Source: JAGWBG01 sp034421095
GTDB taxonomy: Bacteria; Chloroflexota; Dehalococcoidia; Lucifugimonadales; JAGWBF01
Reading direction: 5' to 3'
NCBI GenBank assembly: GCA_034421095.1
Contig: DAOUKR010000036.1
Coordinates: 36,150 to 100,149, forward strand
Length of the DNA: 64,000 nt
Below, piece by piece: positions 15,736-24,634 of the stretch (positions are counted from its first letter, which is position 1; each line of letters opens with the position of its first letter). Made by a program: the position numbers and the translations under genes. The notes beneath the pieces were generated by a model, which had not been told where the DNA came from, did not search any database, and saw only the letters and a list, made by a program, of their open reading frames with translations.

Positions 15736-17292
15736 ATGGCTCAAGAACACCTTGCCGACCTGGTCTTCAGCAATGCACGGGTCATCACTATGGAGCCGCA
15801 GAGTCCCACCGCCCAGTCTGTGGCGGTCAAGGGCGATAAAATCCTTTGGGTAGGCAGCACCTGGGAGTCCCACCAACTCAAAGGCCCCCACACAACAGAG
15901 ATAGACTGTCAGGGTATGGCGCTGATGCCCGGCTTCAATGACGCCCATATGCACCTGTTAGCGCTGGCTTCACGTCTGCGTTGGGTAGACTGTCGGCCCG
16001 ATAACGTCGGGTCAATCTCTGAGATTGTGGGTGAGATAGGCCGTCGGGCCAAGGGGTGCAAGGCCGGGGAATGGGTGCGGGCCTTCGGGTATGACGAGTT
16101 CAACCTGGCAGAGAAGCGCCATCCAAACCGGTGGGACCTGGACAGAGCCACTCGCGCTCATCCCGTGCGCCTCGACCACAGGACAGGACACGCTTCCGTA
16201 CTAAACAGCCCTGCCCTTCAACTCCTTCAAATAACAAAGAACACTCCTGACCCGCCAAATGGAGTCATTGACCGGGATGAATTCAGCGGAGAGCCCACAG
16301 GCATCCTCTACGAGATGGGAGACCATATACGCCTGGATAATGTCTCACGCCGGAACTATTCCGACCACCTGGAAGGGATTAGGCTGGCAAATGACCTGCT
16401 CCTTTCCGTTGGCATAACGTCCATTCAGGACGCCAGCCCCGGGAATGACTTCCGGCGATGGGAATTCTTTCGCCGCCTCAAGGATGAGGGCCATCTGACC
16501 CCCAGAGTCACCATCATGGCGGGCGCTTCCCACGTAGATTCCTTTCTTGACGCAGGACTGCCGCCAGGCTCGTATTATGAGGAACCAGGCGTGAGTGGAG
16601 TTAAGATTATGCTCACTCTCACAACAGGGGCACTGTGGCCGCCCGAAGAACAGCTGAGAGAGATAGTCCTACGTGCCCATTGGAAGGGTTTTCAGGTGTC
16701 CATCCATGCGGTAGAGGAACAAGCCGTAGAGGCAGCCCTAGACTCGATTCTCAGCGCTCAGAGCACCTTTCCTCGTCTCGACACCCGCCATCGAATTGAG
16801 CACTGCTCAGAGTGTCCGCCCCACCTGGTGGCAAAGCTCCGAAGCAGCCGGGCGCTGGTGGTAACCCAACCGTCCTTTATCTACCACAACGGCGAGAAGT
16901 ACCTCTCCGAAGTAGCGGAAACAACCCTGCCCCACCTGTACCCCGTTGGCTCACTAAGGGAAGCCGGCATACCGGTGGCCTTTAGCTCCGATGCCCCGGC
17001 GGTATATCCGAATCCCCTGATGGACATTTACTCTGCAATATTCCGGGAAACCCGGAGCGGGCAGACCCTAAGCACGTCCCAGAGAATACCGATTGAGGCG
17101 GCCCTAAGGATGAGTTCCACCGCTGGGGCCTACGCCTCATTCAAGGAACAGGTGACTGGTTCAATTGCGGTAGGGAAGCTGGCGGACCTGGTGCTTCTGG
17201 AGCGTGACCCAACGATTGGGGAGCCGGAAGCTATTAGAGAGACCAGAGCTATGATGACCGTTGTGGGCGGAGAAGTGGTGTGGGAACGTTAG
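15736..17292 (+). CDS. Amidohydrolase of the YtcJ/amidohydrolase-3 family
   Basis: About 518 residues. The N-terminal beta-domain DLVFSNARVITMEPQSPTAQ is followed by the metal-binding MPGFNDAHMHLLALASRLRW, a long insertion typical of YtcJ-like enzymes, IHAVEEQAVEAALD, HRIEHCSECPPHLV, FSSDAPAVYPNPLMDIYSAI and the C-terminal GSIAVGKLADLVLLERDP. It would hydrolyse C-N bonds of an unknown amide or cyclic substrate using one or two metal ions in a TIM barrel. ATG 15736 is used; GTG 15727 is also possible and neither has a strong ribosome site. Its stop overlaps that of the convergent polyprenyl synthase gene. Confidence 0.9.
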   Translation: MAQEHLADLVFSNARVITMEPQSPTAQSVAVKGDKILWVGSTWESHQLKGPHTTEIDCQGMALMPGFNDAHMHLLALASRLRWVDCRPDNVGSISEIVGEIGRRAKGCKAGEWVRAFGYDEFNLAEKRHPNRWDLDRATRAHPVRLDHRTGHASVLNSPALQLLQITKNTPDPPNGVIDRDEFSGEPTGILYEMGDHIRLDNVSRRNYSDHLEGIRLANDLLLSVGITSIQDASPGNDFRRWEFFRRLKDEGHLTPRVTIMAGASHVDSFLDAGLPPGSYYEEPGVSGVKIMLTLTTGALWPPEEQLREIVLRAHWKGFQVSIHAVEEQAVEAALDSILSAQSTFPRLDTRHRIEHCSECPPHLVAKLRSSRALVVTQPSFIYHNGEKYLSEVAETTLPHLYPVGSLREAGIPVAFSSDAPAVYPNPLMDIYSAIFRETRSGQTLSTSQRIPIEAALRMSSTAGAYASFKEQVTGSIAVGKLADLVLLERDPTIGEPEAIRETRAMMTVVGGEVVWER

Positions 17293-18278
17293 CGGGTCCG
17301 CTCCATTATGTAATGCGCGAGATCAGCGAGGGAGCGATGGGCGGATCCATCGGGGAGTGACTCTATAGCTTTGTCAGCCTTGCTGCAATAATCCCTTGCC
17401 ACGGCATAGCAGTCCGCTATAATGTCAGAGTTTTGAATCATTTCCAATGCCCTCTTCAGGCTGTCGCCACCCCCGCCGTTGTTCTGTCGGAAAAGCTCCT
17501 CAACAGGATTATCCTTGGGATACCTGTCCATAAGCATTATGGACGGGAGTGTTAGGACCCCCTGGAGCAAATCATTGCCCACGGGTTTTCCTATCTCATC
17601 GGGGTTTCCCTGAACGTCCAGGATGTCATCAACTATCTGAAAGGCCATTCCGATATTGTAACCATACCTCTGTAAAGCCTGTACCGTCTCTTCGGACGCA
17701 CCACCAAGGACCGCTCCGGTCTCCGCGGCTGTACGAAATAGAGATGCGGTCTTCCGAAATATCCTATCGTTATAGTCGTCCTCGCTCTGTTTCCAGTTAT
17801 TGCTGTTGAAATACTCCAGAAGCTCTCCGCTTGAAAGCTCCATGATGGTCTTGGAGAAGCGCCGTATTACCCTGACATTACCGGTATCACAGACGAATGT
17901 TGCCGACGTGGCGAATACGTAGTCACCGAGGAGTACCGCAACATCCTTACCCCACAAGCCACTCACCGTTGTGCGACCCCTGCGCATGTGGGAGTTGTCT
18001 ACGGTATCATCGTGAATCAGGGTGGCTATGTGAAGCAACTCCACCGCTGCCGCCATAATTATCGGAAGATCGTGGTCATGGGGATGAATGTTAGAGGCCA
18101 GAAGGGTAATAGCCGGACGGACCCGCTTACCTCCGCTCTGATAAACGTAGTCAAGAAGCTCTGGCAAGAAGGGCGTCTTGACGTCTGAGAGACCTCGAAG
18201 GCGTTCTTCTACCTGAATCAGGTCATCTTTGATGGGCTGGTATATCAGTGCGGTGCGCTCATCCAAACCCTCAAGCAA
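17289..18278 (-). CDS. Polyprenyl diphosphate synthase (trans-prenyltransferase)
   Basis: Extends allylic diphosphates with isopentenyl diphosphate to make a long-chain isoprenoid such as the quinone side chain. It has YQSGGKRVRPAITLLAS near residue 50, the first Asp-rich motif LIHDDTVDNSHMRRGR (about 89-100) and the second QIVDDILDVQG with GKPVGNDLLQG. Chain length cannot be fixed from the sequence. The 329-residue length and the small residues before the first motif fit a hepta- to deca-prenyl synthase. The TTG start has GGAG eight bases upstream. It is 33 bases downstream of metG on the same strand. Confidence 0.92.
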   Translation of the reverse strand: MLEGLDERTALIYQPIKDDLIQVEERLRGLSDVKTPFLPELLDYVYQSGGKRVRPAITLLASNIHPHDHDLPIIMAAAVELLHIATLIHDDTVDNSHMRRGRTTVSGLWGKDVAVLLGDYVFATSATFVCDTGNVRVIRRFSKTIMELSSGELLEYFNSNNWKQSEDDYNDRIFRKTASLFRTAAETGAVLGGASEETVQALQRYGYNIGMAFQIVDDILDVQGNPDEIGKPVGNDLLQGVLTLPSIMLMDRYPKDNPVEELFRQNNGGGGDSLKRALEMIQNSDIIADCYAVARDYCSKADKAIESLPDGSAHRSLADLAHYIMERTR

Positions 18279-18311
18279 TGTATAGCTCCTTAGTAAATGA
18301 CTCGATACAAA

Positions 18312-19991
18312 CTAGATAGCCTTTACGCCAAGGCGTAGGGTCTCTTCCTCTATTATGGAATCGTCCAGCTTGGTGTAAAGGGGCTTCGGTTCAGCTAATG
18401 TCTGGCCCGGCGGCAGGTATTCGGTAGTCCCCTGCCAGTCCCATCGCTCCACGTTTCCCTGAAACCCCAAAAGCTCATGGAGACTCTGAGAGCTAAAGGG
18501 GAGAAAGGGGCATAGCAGGACTTTCAGGCAGTTAATCACACTCAGGGTAACCCATAGAGTGGTAGCGGTAGTCTCCCGGTCTTCTTTCAAGGTCTTCCAG
18601 GGAGCCTTCCCGTCCAGGTATCTGTTGGCCTCCTGAGCCAGGGCCATGGTCTGGGATATGGCCAGTCTAAATCTGCAACCTCCGAGGACTCTATCAACGG
18701 AGTCCAAAGTATCCGCAGCCTGCTCGAGAAGCCGTTGGCTTTGGGAATCAAGCGCGCCCGGAACGGGAATCCTCCCGTCGAAGTTGCGATAGGTGAAGGT
18801 AAGTACCCTGTGTACAAGGTTCCCATACGTGGCTACCAACTCGTCGTTGTTGCGACGCACGTACTCGCCCCATGAGAAATCCGAGTCGCCGGTCTCGGGC
18901 ATATTTATGGAGAGATAGTATCGAAGGGGATCCGGGGCATACCGTTCCAGATAGTCGGGCAGCCATACCGCCCAGTCGCGGCTTGTGGAGAACTGCCTGT
19001 TCTCCAGGCTCAGGAACTCATTGGCCGGTACGTCATAGGGCAGGTTGAGGCCCTCGTAGCCCATGAGAATAGCGGGCCATATGATGGAGTGGAAGGGGAT
19101 ATTGTCCTTCCCGATGAAGTAATAGGTCCTGGCATCCGGGTCCTTCCAGAAATCCTCCCACCGGTCAGGCTGGCCCTGCTGCAAGGCCCACTCCTTTGAT
19201 GCGGAGAGATAGCCCATGACCGCCTCAAACCAGACGTATATTCGCTTGCTCTTGTAGCTTTCCAGAGGCAGAGGCACTCCCCAGGATATGTCCCTGGATA
19301 TGGCCCTGTCATGCAGCCCTTCCCTCAGATAGCTACGGGTAAAGTTCAGTACATTCGCCCTCCAGTGGCTCCGGGTCTCCATCCATTCAAGCAGGGGGGC
19401 CTGGAAGGCGCTAAGACGCATAAAGAAGTGCTCGGACTCTCTGAATTCGGGTGACGTACCGCAGATACGGCAGAGGGGTCCGATCAAGTCCTGGGGGTCC
19501 AGGGTCTTGCCACAGGCATCGCACTGGTCGCCCCTTGCACCGGAGTTCCCACAATGGGGACAGGTACCCTCAACGTACCTGTCAGGAAGGAACCGCTGAC
19601 AGGCCGGACAATGGGGCAGGAGCATAGTGTCGGTGTAGATGTAGCCCTTGTTATACAGGGTCAGGAACATATCGTGGGCTACCTGACGGTGGTTGGCCGT
19701 GCCGGTGTTAGTAAACAGGTCAAAGCTGATTCCCATTTGCTCCCAGGACCGGAGAAACTCGGGGTGATACCTGTCAATCACTCCCTGCGGTGTGATCCCC
19801 TCCTGCTCTGCACGAATGGTTACGGGCGTGCCATGCTGGTCACTCCCCGAAACCATCAACACGTCATTTCCCTTGAGACGATGGTATCTGGCGAATATAT
19901 CGGCAGGCAGATAGCACCCTGCAAGATGGCCTAGGTGCAGTGGGCCGTTGGCGTAGGGCCAAGCCACGGCTACCAATATGCGCTGGGGCAT
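18312..19991 (-). CDS. metG: Methionyl-tRNA synthetase
   Basis: Class I aminoacyl-tRNA synthetase charging tRNA-Met. The HLGH signature (WPYANGPLHLGHLAGCYL) lies at about residue 20, GSDQHGTP at about 51, and the KMSKS equivalent is RQFSTSR at about 335-340. Two Cys knuckles, CPAC/CPHC and CDAC/CRIC (about residues 130-179), predict a double zinc site, as in the E. coli/archaeal type rather than the single-Cys-less types. At about 559 residues it lacks the C-terminal EMAP-like tRNA-binding domain. The ATG at 19991 is chosen over a TTG two codons earlier. It probably shares a transcript with the prenyltransferase. Confidence 0.95.
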   Translation of the reverse strand: MPQRILVAVAWPYANGPLHLGHLAGCYLPADIFARYHRLKGNDVLMVSGSDQHGTPVTIRAEQEGITPQGVIDRYHPEFLRSWEQMGISFDLFTNTGTANHRQVAHDMFLTLYNKGYIYTDTMLLPHCPACQRFLPDRYVEGTCPHCGNSGARGDQCDACGKTLDPQDLIGPLCRICGTSPEFRESEHFFMRLSAFQAPLLEWMETRSHWRANVLNFTRSYLREGLHDRAISRDISWGVPLPLESYKSKRIYVWFEAVMGYLSASKEWALQQGQPDRWEDFWKDPDARTYYFIGKDNIPFHSIIWPAILMGYEGLNLPYDVPANEFLSLENRQFSTSRDWAVWLPDYLERYAPDPLRYYLSINMPETGDSDFSWGEYVRRNNDELVATYGNLVHRVLTFTYRNFDGRIPVPGALDSQSQRLLEQAADTLDSVDRVLGGCRFRLAISQTMALAQEANRYLDGKAPWKTLKEDRETTATTLWVTLSVINCLKVLLCPFLPFSSQSLHELLGFQGNVERWDWQGTTEYLPPGQTLAEPKPLYTKLDDSIIEEETLRLGVKAI

Positions 19992-20096
19992 ATACAAATT
20001 CCCTTACGTTGCAGTTTCTGACAGAGTCATATATGGACTGACGGACGTACCAATTTCTTGGATAAACATTATGTAAAGTCTAACCAGGCAGCCAGT

Positions 20097-20756
20097 CTAG
20101 TCAGGGTCAGGAGGCCACTTGGTTCCACCCTCTGCGGGCCCCTCCCCGGGCTTACGGGCCAGGCCTGCAGCCACTACCTCTCGGAGGTTGCGTGATATGA
20201 CCTTGCCCCACTCATTCGCACGGTTGACCCGGAACATCCCGCGCTCGTGACGCAGCAAGTCCCTGGTACTCTGGCTCATGTCGTTCACGTCTTCGTTGAT
20301 GTCCGGGACCTCAGAGTGGGCCTTCTTGATTTCATCTTCCATCCCGTCTATGGCGGGGACAAGCTCCTGGGATGTCTCGATGAAGAGACCGATATGTCTC
20401 ATATCGTCGGGAGTAAAGAAGGCAAAGACAGGTACGGTATCCCTGCGGTTTTCCGGCAAGTAGACGTCGGCGAGGTCCCAGTTCTGGTCGCGCATGAATA
20501 CCCGCACGTCCAGCTTGCCCGTATCGTCGGCCAGCTTGTACAACACCGGTACTGTGGAGACGTGGTCTCCGCACCAGTCCTCGGTAATCACGCCGACCCG
20601 AAGGGGCGAGGTTAAGTTGGAGAAATACTCCTTGTCCTCAACGGGAATCTCCACATTGGCAAGCACTTGTGAGAACCGCTCCTTGTTAATCTTCATGTTG
20701 GCCATGTGCTCCGAGGGAGTCATGCCCTTGAGGAACCGGTCGGTTGTCAATGCCAT
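20097..20756 (-). CDS. Thioredoxin-fold protein
   Basis: 219 residues from an ATG preceded by GGGAGG. The central segment PLRVGVITEDWCGDHVSTVPVL has a strand, a WCGD motif and the helix that follows, with the later cis-Pro loop DTVPVFAFF; this matches thioredoxin-like proteins with a single active-site cysteine. It probably acts as a thiol oxidoreductase or redox-binding protein in the cytoplasm, since no signal peptide is seen. The C-terminal 70 residues are charged and helical, ending in a Pro/Gly-rich tail. No known partner is adjacent; metG lies downstream. It belongs to the general thioredoxin superfamily, and I cannot name a precise subfamily. Confidence 0.8.
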   Translation of the reverse strand: MALTTDRFLKGMTPSEHMANMKINKERFSQVLANVEIPVEDKEYFSNLTSPLRVGVITEDWCGDHVSTVPVLYKLADDTGKLDVRVFMRDQNWDLADVYLPENRRDTVPVFAFFTPDDMRHIGLFIETSQELVPAIDGMEDEIKKAHSEVPDINEDVNDMSQSTRDLLRHERGMFRVNRANEWGKVISRNLREVVAAGLARKPGEGPAEGGTKWPPDPD

Positions 20757-20893
20757 ATCCAACCTCCCACATTTGAATTGGGACACACCTGCCCGCGGTG
20801 GCGGGTCAAAACAGCTAACATATCCGAAACAGATTCAAAGCCAACTGGATAATTGTAGCCGTATATATGCGGTCACGCAAGGGGAGCACCATA

Positions 20894-21715
20894 TCAACCT
20901 GACTTGGTCTCTATCCACAGCCGATATGCGTCTCTCTTGGGAATGTTGTACGCACTGGCTACCGAAACAACCGCCTCCTTGGCTTTAACCCCACGGTCTT
21001 TGAGATTTCGCAGCTCGGCCCTGGCCTTGTCAAAATCGCCTGTATTCTCGGCTGGTCGCCCTCCGCCTATCACCAGGGTGAACTCGCCCCTCGGCTCCGT
21101 AAAGTGTGACATAGCCTGGGACACCTTGCCTCGAAACACCTCCTCATGTACCTTGGTAAGCTCCCTGCATACCGTCACATCTCGATCTCCAAGGACCTCC
21201 AGAACATCTTCGAGAGAACTATGCAGCCTGTGGGGTGATTCAAATGCGACTATCGTGTAAGGCTGTAACTTCAACGGCTCCAGTATGCGCCACCTCTCCT
21301 TCTTACTACGTGGCAGGAACCCCAGAAACAGGACCGTTCCCGGAGACCTGCCTGACACGGCCACAGAAGAGGTCAGTGCGGAGGCGCCAGGTATGGGGAC
21401 AACGGAGACTCCCGCATTGACCGCCTCCAGAACAAGCTCGTAACCCGGGTCGCTAATCCCCGGCATTCCCGCCTCGGATACCAGGGCTATGTCATTCGTC
21501 TCAAGGGCCTTCAGTAAAACGGGTATCTTCACCTGCCTGTTATGTTCGTGGTAGCTGGTAAGATGCGCCCTTATGTCATAATGGTTGAGGAGCTTCCGCG
21601 TGGTACGGGTGTCCTCGGCAGCTATAAGGTCAACCTCCCGCAGCACCCGCAAGGCCCTCAGGGTAATGTCCTCCAGATTGCCGATGGGGGTAGCTACTAT
21701 GTACAGTACGCCCAT
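20894..21715 (-). CDS. rsmI: 16S rRNA (cytidine-1402 2'-O)-methyltransferase
   Basis: Methylates the ribose of C1402 in the ribosomal P-site. The N-terminus LYIVATPIGNLEDITLRALR is the family signature. It is followed by LIAAEDTRTTRKLLNHYDI, VSEAGMPGISDPGYELV, PIPGASALTSSVAVSG and FLPRSKKERWRILEPL. The 273-residue length is normal, with a C-terminal helical domain. It starts 15 bases after the radC stop, on the same strand, so the two are probably one transcript. Confidence 0.95.
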   Translation of the reverse strand: MGVLYIVATPIGNLEDITLRALRVLREVDLIAAEDTRTTRKLLNHYDIRAHLTSYHEHNRQVKIPVLLKALETNDIALVSEAGMPGISDPGYELVLEAVNAGVSVVPIPGASALTSSVAVSGRSPGTVLFLGFLPRSKKERWRILEPLKLQPYTIVAFESPHRLHSSLEDVLEVLGDRDVTVCRELTKVHEEVFRGKVSQAMSHFTEPRGEFTLVIGGGRPAENTGDFDKARAELRNLKDRGVKAKEAVVSVASAYNIPKRDAYRLWIETKSG

Positions 21716-21730
21716 GCGCCGTTACCCTTT

Positions 21731-22441
21731 CTATGAGAACCCCAGCCCACGCTCTTTAAGGCTGACGTGGCCTTGACCAGCAAGGATAATGTGGTCCAGA
21801 ACCTCTATATCCAACAGGTCGCCCGATTCCCTCAGTTGCCTGGTGATAGACACGTCTTCGGGGCTGGGAGTGGGGTCTCCCGACGGATGATTATGAACGA
21901 CAATTATAGACTTGGAATTATCGCGGATGGCCGGCCTGAACACCTCGGCGGGACGCACGACTGATGAGTTCACGTTGCCTATGTAAATCTCATTGACGCC
22001 GGTGACGTGATTCTTGGTATCAAGAAGAACAACCTTCAGATGCTCCTGCGTGAGAAGGTTCATTTCCGCCGATAGAAGGTTCGCTACGTCTTGGGGACAA
22101 CTGATTATGGGCTTATCTTCAGGGTGGAGAGAAACGAACCGCCTCCCAAGCTCAAAGGCTGCCATAAGCTGGCACGCCTTAGCCTCGCTGACGCCCTTCA
22201 GAGAACAGATTTCGCTGTAGTTAGCGCGAGCAAGGCCCGGCAATCCCTGGAAATGAGAAAGCATCCGCACAGCCATATTGACAACGTTCTCCCCGGCAAT
22301 TCCGGTGCGGAGGAGAATGGCAATGAGTTCAGCGTTGCTCAGGTAACCGGGACCATGGTCCCGGAGGCGTTCCCTCGGACGCTCACCCGTTGGCATATCT
22401 CGAATCATAGTGGTGTATGTAGCATTGCGGTCGCTGTCCAT
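21731..22441 (-). CDS. radC: RadC-family JAMM-domain protein
   Basis: 236 residues: N-terminal helix-hairpin-helix region (YLSNAELIAILLRTGIAGEN, LKGVSEAKACQLMAAFELG) and a C-terminal JAB1/MPN metalloprotease-like domain with HNHPSGDPTPSPEDVSIT, which holds the zinc-binding H-x-H...D set. A role in DNA repair was once claimed for RadC but is not supported; the true function is unclear. The ATG at 22441 has GGGGGGA just upstream. It is the first gene of the minus-strand run that continues with rsmI. Confidence 0.93.
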   Translation of the reverse strand: MDSDRNATYTTMIRDMPTGERPRERLRDHGPGYLSNAELIAILLRTGIAGENVVNMAVRMLSHFQGLPGLARANYSEICSLKGVSEAKACQLMAAFELGRRFVSLHPEDKPIISCPQDVANLLSAEMNLLTQEHLKVVLLDTKNHVTGVNEIYIGNVNSSVVRPAEVFRPAIRDNSKSIIVVHNHPSGDPTPSPEDVSITRQLRESGDLLDIEVLDHIILAGQGHVSLKERGLGFS

Positions 22442-22601
22442 CGGTCCCCCCTCGCCGCCTGGGTTACGGATGCATTATACAGGTTTCGCCATCCAATATG
22501 TCACTGAAGGATGTGAGACGAGTTCCCAGCAAAGGACGCCACTTGACAACCGGAACAATTAGCCAGACAATCCAGCTATCCTGAGCCGCGGGGAGGAAGC
22601 T

Positions 22602-23666
22602 ATGGCTACTGAAAGTCACCAAACTTATGTCTACGTCGGTCTGGCCGGAGAAGGTGAGCACATTGGACAGGGCGGTTTGTATCGTCGGACCGATGGCGAC
22701 CAAGAGTGGAAAAGCATCACCAACGGTCTGCCTGAAAATCCCCAAATACGAGCCTTGCTTGTGCATCCACACGACCCCAAGACCATCTATGCCGGCACAA
22801 ACCTGGGGCCGTATTGCAGCGACGACCGGGGCGAGCACTGGGAGGCGCTGGGAGCACCCAGCGAAGGAGGAACGGACGTCTGGTCCCTGGCATTTCACCC
22901 CGGCGACCCCAACATCATTTACGCCGGCTACGAGCCTTGTTCCATCTATCGCTCTCAGGACGCAGGGGCAACCTGGAAGAAGATGAACACCGACAGGGTG
23001 AAATATCCCCACATAACCACTTACATGCCTCCTCTGGGCAAGCGGGTCATCGGAATTACCGCAGACCCCTCCAACCCGGCCGATATGTACGCTGCCATTG
23101 AGGTGGGCGGCTTGCTGGGCAGCAGGGACGGCGGAGATAGCTGGGAGGACCTGATTGACGGGCCTTATCTACGGAATAATACCCTGGATTTGCATGGCGT
23201 TCAGGTCAGTCCTGCTGCACCCGGTACTGTATTCATCATCACCCAGGTAGCCACTTTCCGCAGTCGCGACCGAGGTAATTGTTGGGAGCACGTGCAGTTT
23301 GGCGAGATGTTTCCCGGCGGCTCCTACTGCCGCGACCTGCTGGTGGCACCCGACGACCCCAGGACCATATACCTGGCTGCCGGAGCCGGTGGCGGCGGCT
23401 CGCCAGCAGGGACCGCCGAGGAGGGAGCGCTGTTCCGCAGCCGGGACATCGGGGAGACCTGGGAGCGACTTGATATAGGCGACACTCCGCCCAGCCGCAT
23501 GTTCCAGATTGCTATTAACCGGGATGATCCGTCCCACGTGTACTGCTGTACCGGGTACGGCCAGGTATATAGCAGCTACGACGGCGGCAGCACCTGGGAC
23601 AAAGACCAGGTCCCGGTCCAAATGGCCCGCGGCCACCACGTATACCCGATGGCCTGCGGGAGCTAG
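22602..23666 (+). CDS. Asp-box (BNR) beta-propeller protein
   Basis: 354 residues made of repeated propeller blades. At least seven Asp-box motifs (S-x-D-x-G-x-x-W type) are visible, e.g. YCSDDRGEHWEAL, YRSQDAGATWKKM, LGSRDGGDSWEDL, FRSRDRGNCWEHV, FRSRDIGETWERL and YSSYDGGSTWDKD. They alternate with DPxxIYAG strands. This fits a seven-bladed sialidase-like or VPS10-like fold, but no sialidase catalytic arginine triad is evident, so a binding or scaffold role is as likely as an enzyme. No signal peptide is seen. The ATG has GGAGG nine bases upstream. It leads a five-gene plus-strand run to 27681. Confidence 0.85.
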   Translation: MATESHQTYVYVGLAGEGEHIGQGGLYRRTDGDQEWKSITNGLPENPQIRALLVHPHDPKTIYAGTNLGPYCSDDRGEHWEALGAPSEGGTDVWSLAFHPGDPNIIYAGYEPCSIYRSQDAGATWKKMNTDRVKYPHITTYMPPLGKRVIGITADPSNPADMYAAIEVGGLLGSRDGGDSWEDLIDGPYLRNNTLDLHGVQVSPAAPGTVFIITQVATFRSRDRGNCWEHVQFGEMFPGGSYCRDLLVAPDDPRTIYLAAGAGGGGSPAGTAEEGALFRSRDIGETWERLDIGDTPPSRMFQIAINRDDPSHVYCCTGYGQVYSSYDGGSTWDKDQVPVQMARGHHVYPMACGS

Positions 23667-23742
23667 GGTAGAGGAACAAGGGTGGCGCACCAGACACATA
23701 CGTTGTAGAATGGGTGACATGAAGTAAATGGGAGGTAAAGCC

Positions 23743-24582
23743 ATGACCACGCAAGTCCAACCCAAGGACAAGACCGTAGCCGCCAACGGTATAAATATAC
23801 GCTACCTGGACTGGGGCGACCCTTCCAGTCCGAAGATGGTGCTGCTCCACGGGCTGCGGGGCCACGCCCACGCCTGGAACGATTTCTCAGAGCCTATGTC
23901 AAAAGACTATAACGTACTGGCCCTGGACCAGCGTGGTCGGGGCGGCAGCGACTGGGCACCGGACAAGGACTACACCACAGACGCCTATGTGGCCGACCTC
24001 GCCGCCTTCTGCGAAGTCCTCAACCTGGACTCCTTCGTCCTGGTAGGACATTCTATGGGCGGCAGGAACGCCGCAGCCTTCGCCACCCGCTACCCTGAGA
24101 GAGTAAACAAGCTCGTTATGGTGGACGTAGGCCCCGTCTCAGACCCCCGGGGTGCTAACCGCATCCGCGATGAAGTCCTCGCGGTTGCCGACGAGTTCGA
24201 TTCCTTCGAGGCCCTTTACGAGTATATGAGCAAGGAGAACACCTACGCCTCGGAGAGGGTGCTGCGCAGACGTTTGCAATACGCCAGCGTGGAGCTGCCC
24301 AACGGCAAAACGGGCTGGCGCTACGACATCAAGACCATCCGCGAGAATATGCGAGTCGGCGCGCCTCCCCCGGACGACCCCTGGTCACTGGTGAGAGACA
24401 TCAAGTGCCCCACCCTTATCGTGCGCGGAATGGAGACCGACCTTCTGACGCCTGAAGTGGCCAAGCAGATGGTGGACACCATAGCCGATGCCACGGTGGT
24501 AGAGGTCGAGAAGGCCCAACACATGGTTTTCGAAGATAACACGGAGGGATTCCTTGCCGCAGTACAGGGCTGGCTGAAATAA
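23743..24582 (+). CDS. Alpha/beta-fold hydrolase
   Basis: About 279 residues with the classic hydrolase order. The oxyanion segment is KMVLLHGLRGHAHAWNDF, the dynamic loop is ALDQRGRGGSDW, and the nucleophile elbow is LVGHSMGGRNAAAFA (Ser in GHSMG). The acid is in the strand TLIVRGMETDLLTPEVA, and the catalytic His in KAQHMVFEDNTEGF. Probably an esterase, lactonase or C-C hydrolase acting on a small molecule; the substrate is unknown. ATG 23743 is chosen over 23728 because GGAGGT lies between them. It is 52 bases upstream of the selenoprotein peroxiredoxin in the same run. Confidence 0.92.
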   Translation: MTTQVQPKDKTVAANGINIRYLDWGDPSSPKMVLLHGLRGHAHAWNDFSEPMSKDYNVLALDQRGRGGSDWAPDKDYTTDAYVADLAAFCEVLNLDSFVLVGHSMGGRNAAAFATRYPERVNKLVMVDVGPVSDPRGANRIRDEVLAVADEFDSFEALYEYMSKENTYASERVLRRRLQYASVELPNGKTGWRYDIKTIRENMRVGAPPPDDPWSLVRDIKCPTLIVRGMETDLLTPEVAKQMVDTIADATVVEVEKAQHMVFEDNTEGFLAAVQGWLK

Positions 24583-24634
24583 CGAGGCCTTGGCTATGCC
24601 TAGGACAGCGAATCCATCGGAGGAAGGCACCGGC

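Noticed and set aside
16200..17292. Amidohydrolase as dihydroorotase or hydantoinase
   Set aside because: The DAHMH motif, the long insertion and the GSIAVGKLADLVLL C-terminus fit YtcJ-like amidohydrolase-3 better, and no pyrimidine genes are adjacent.
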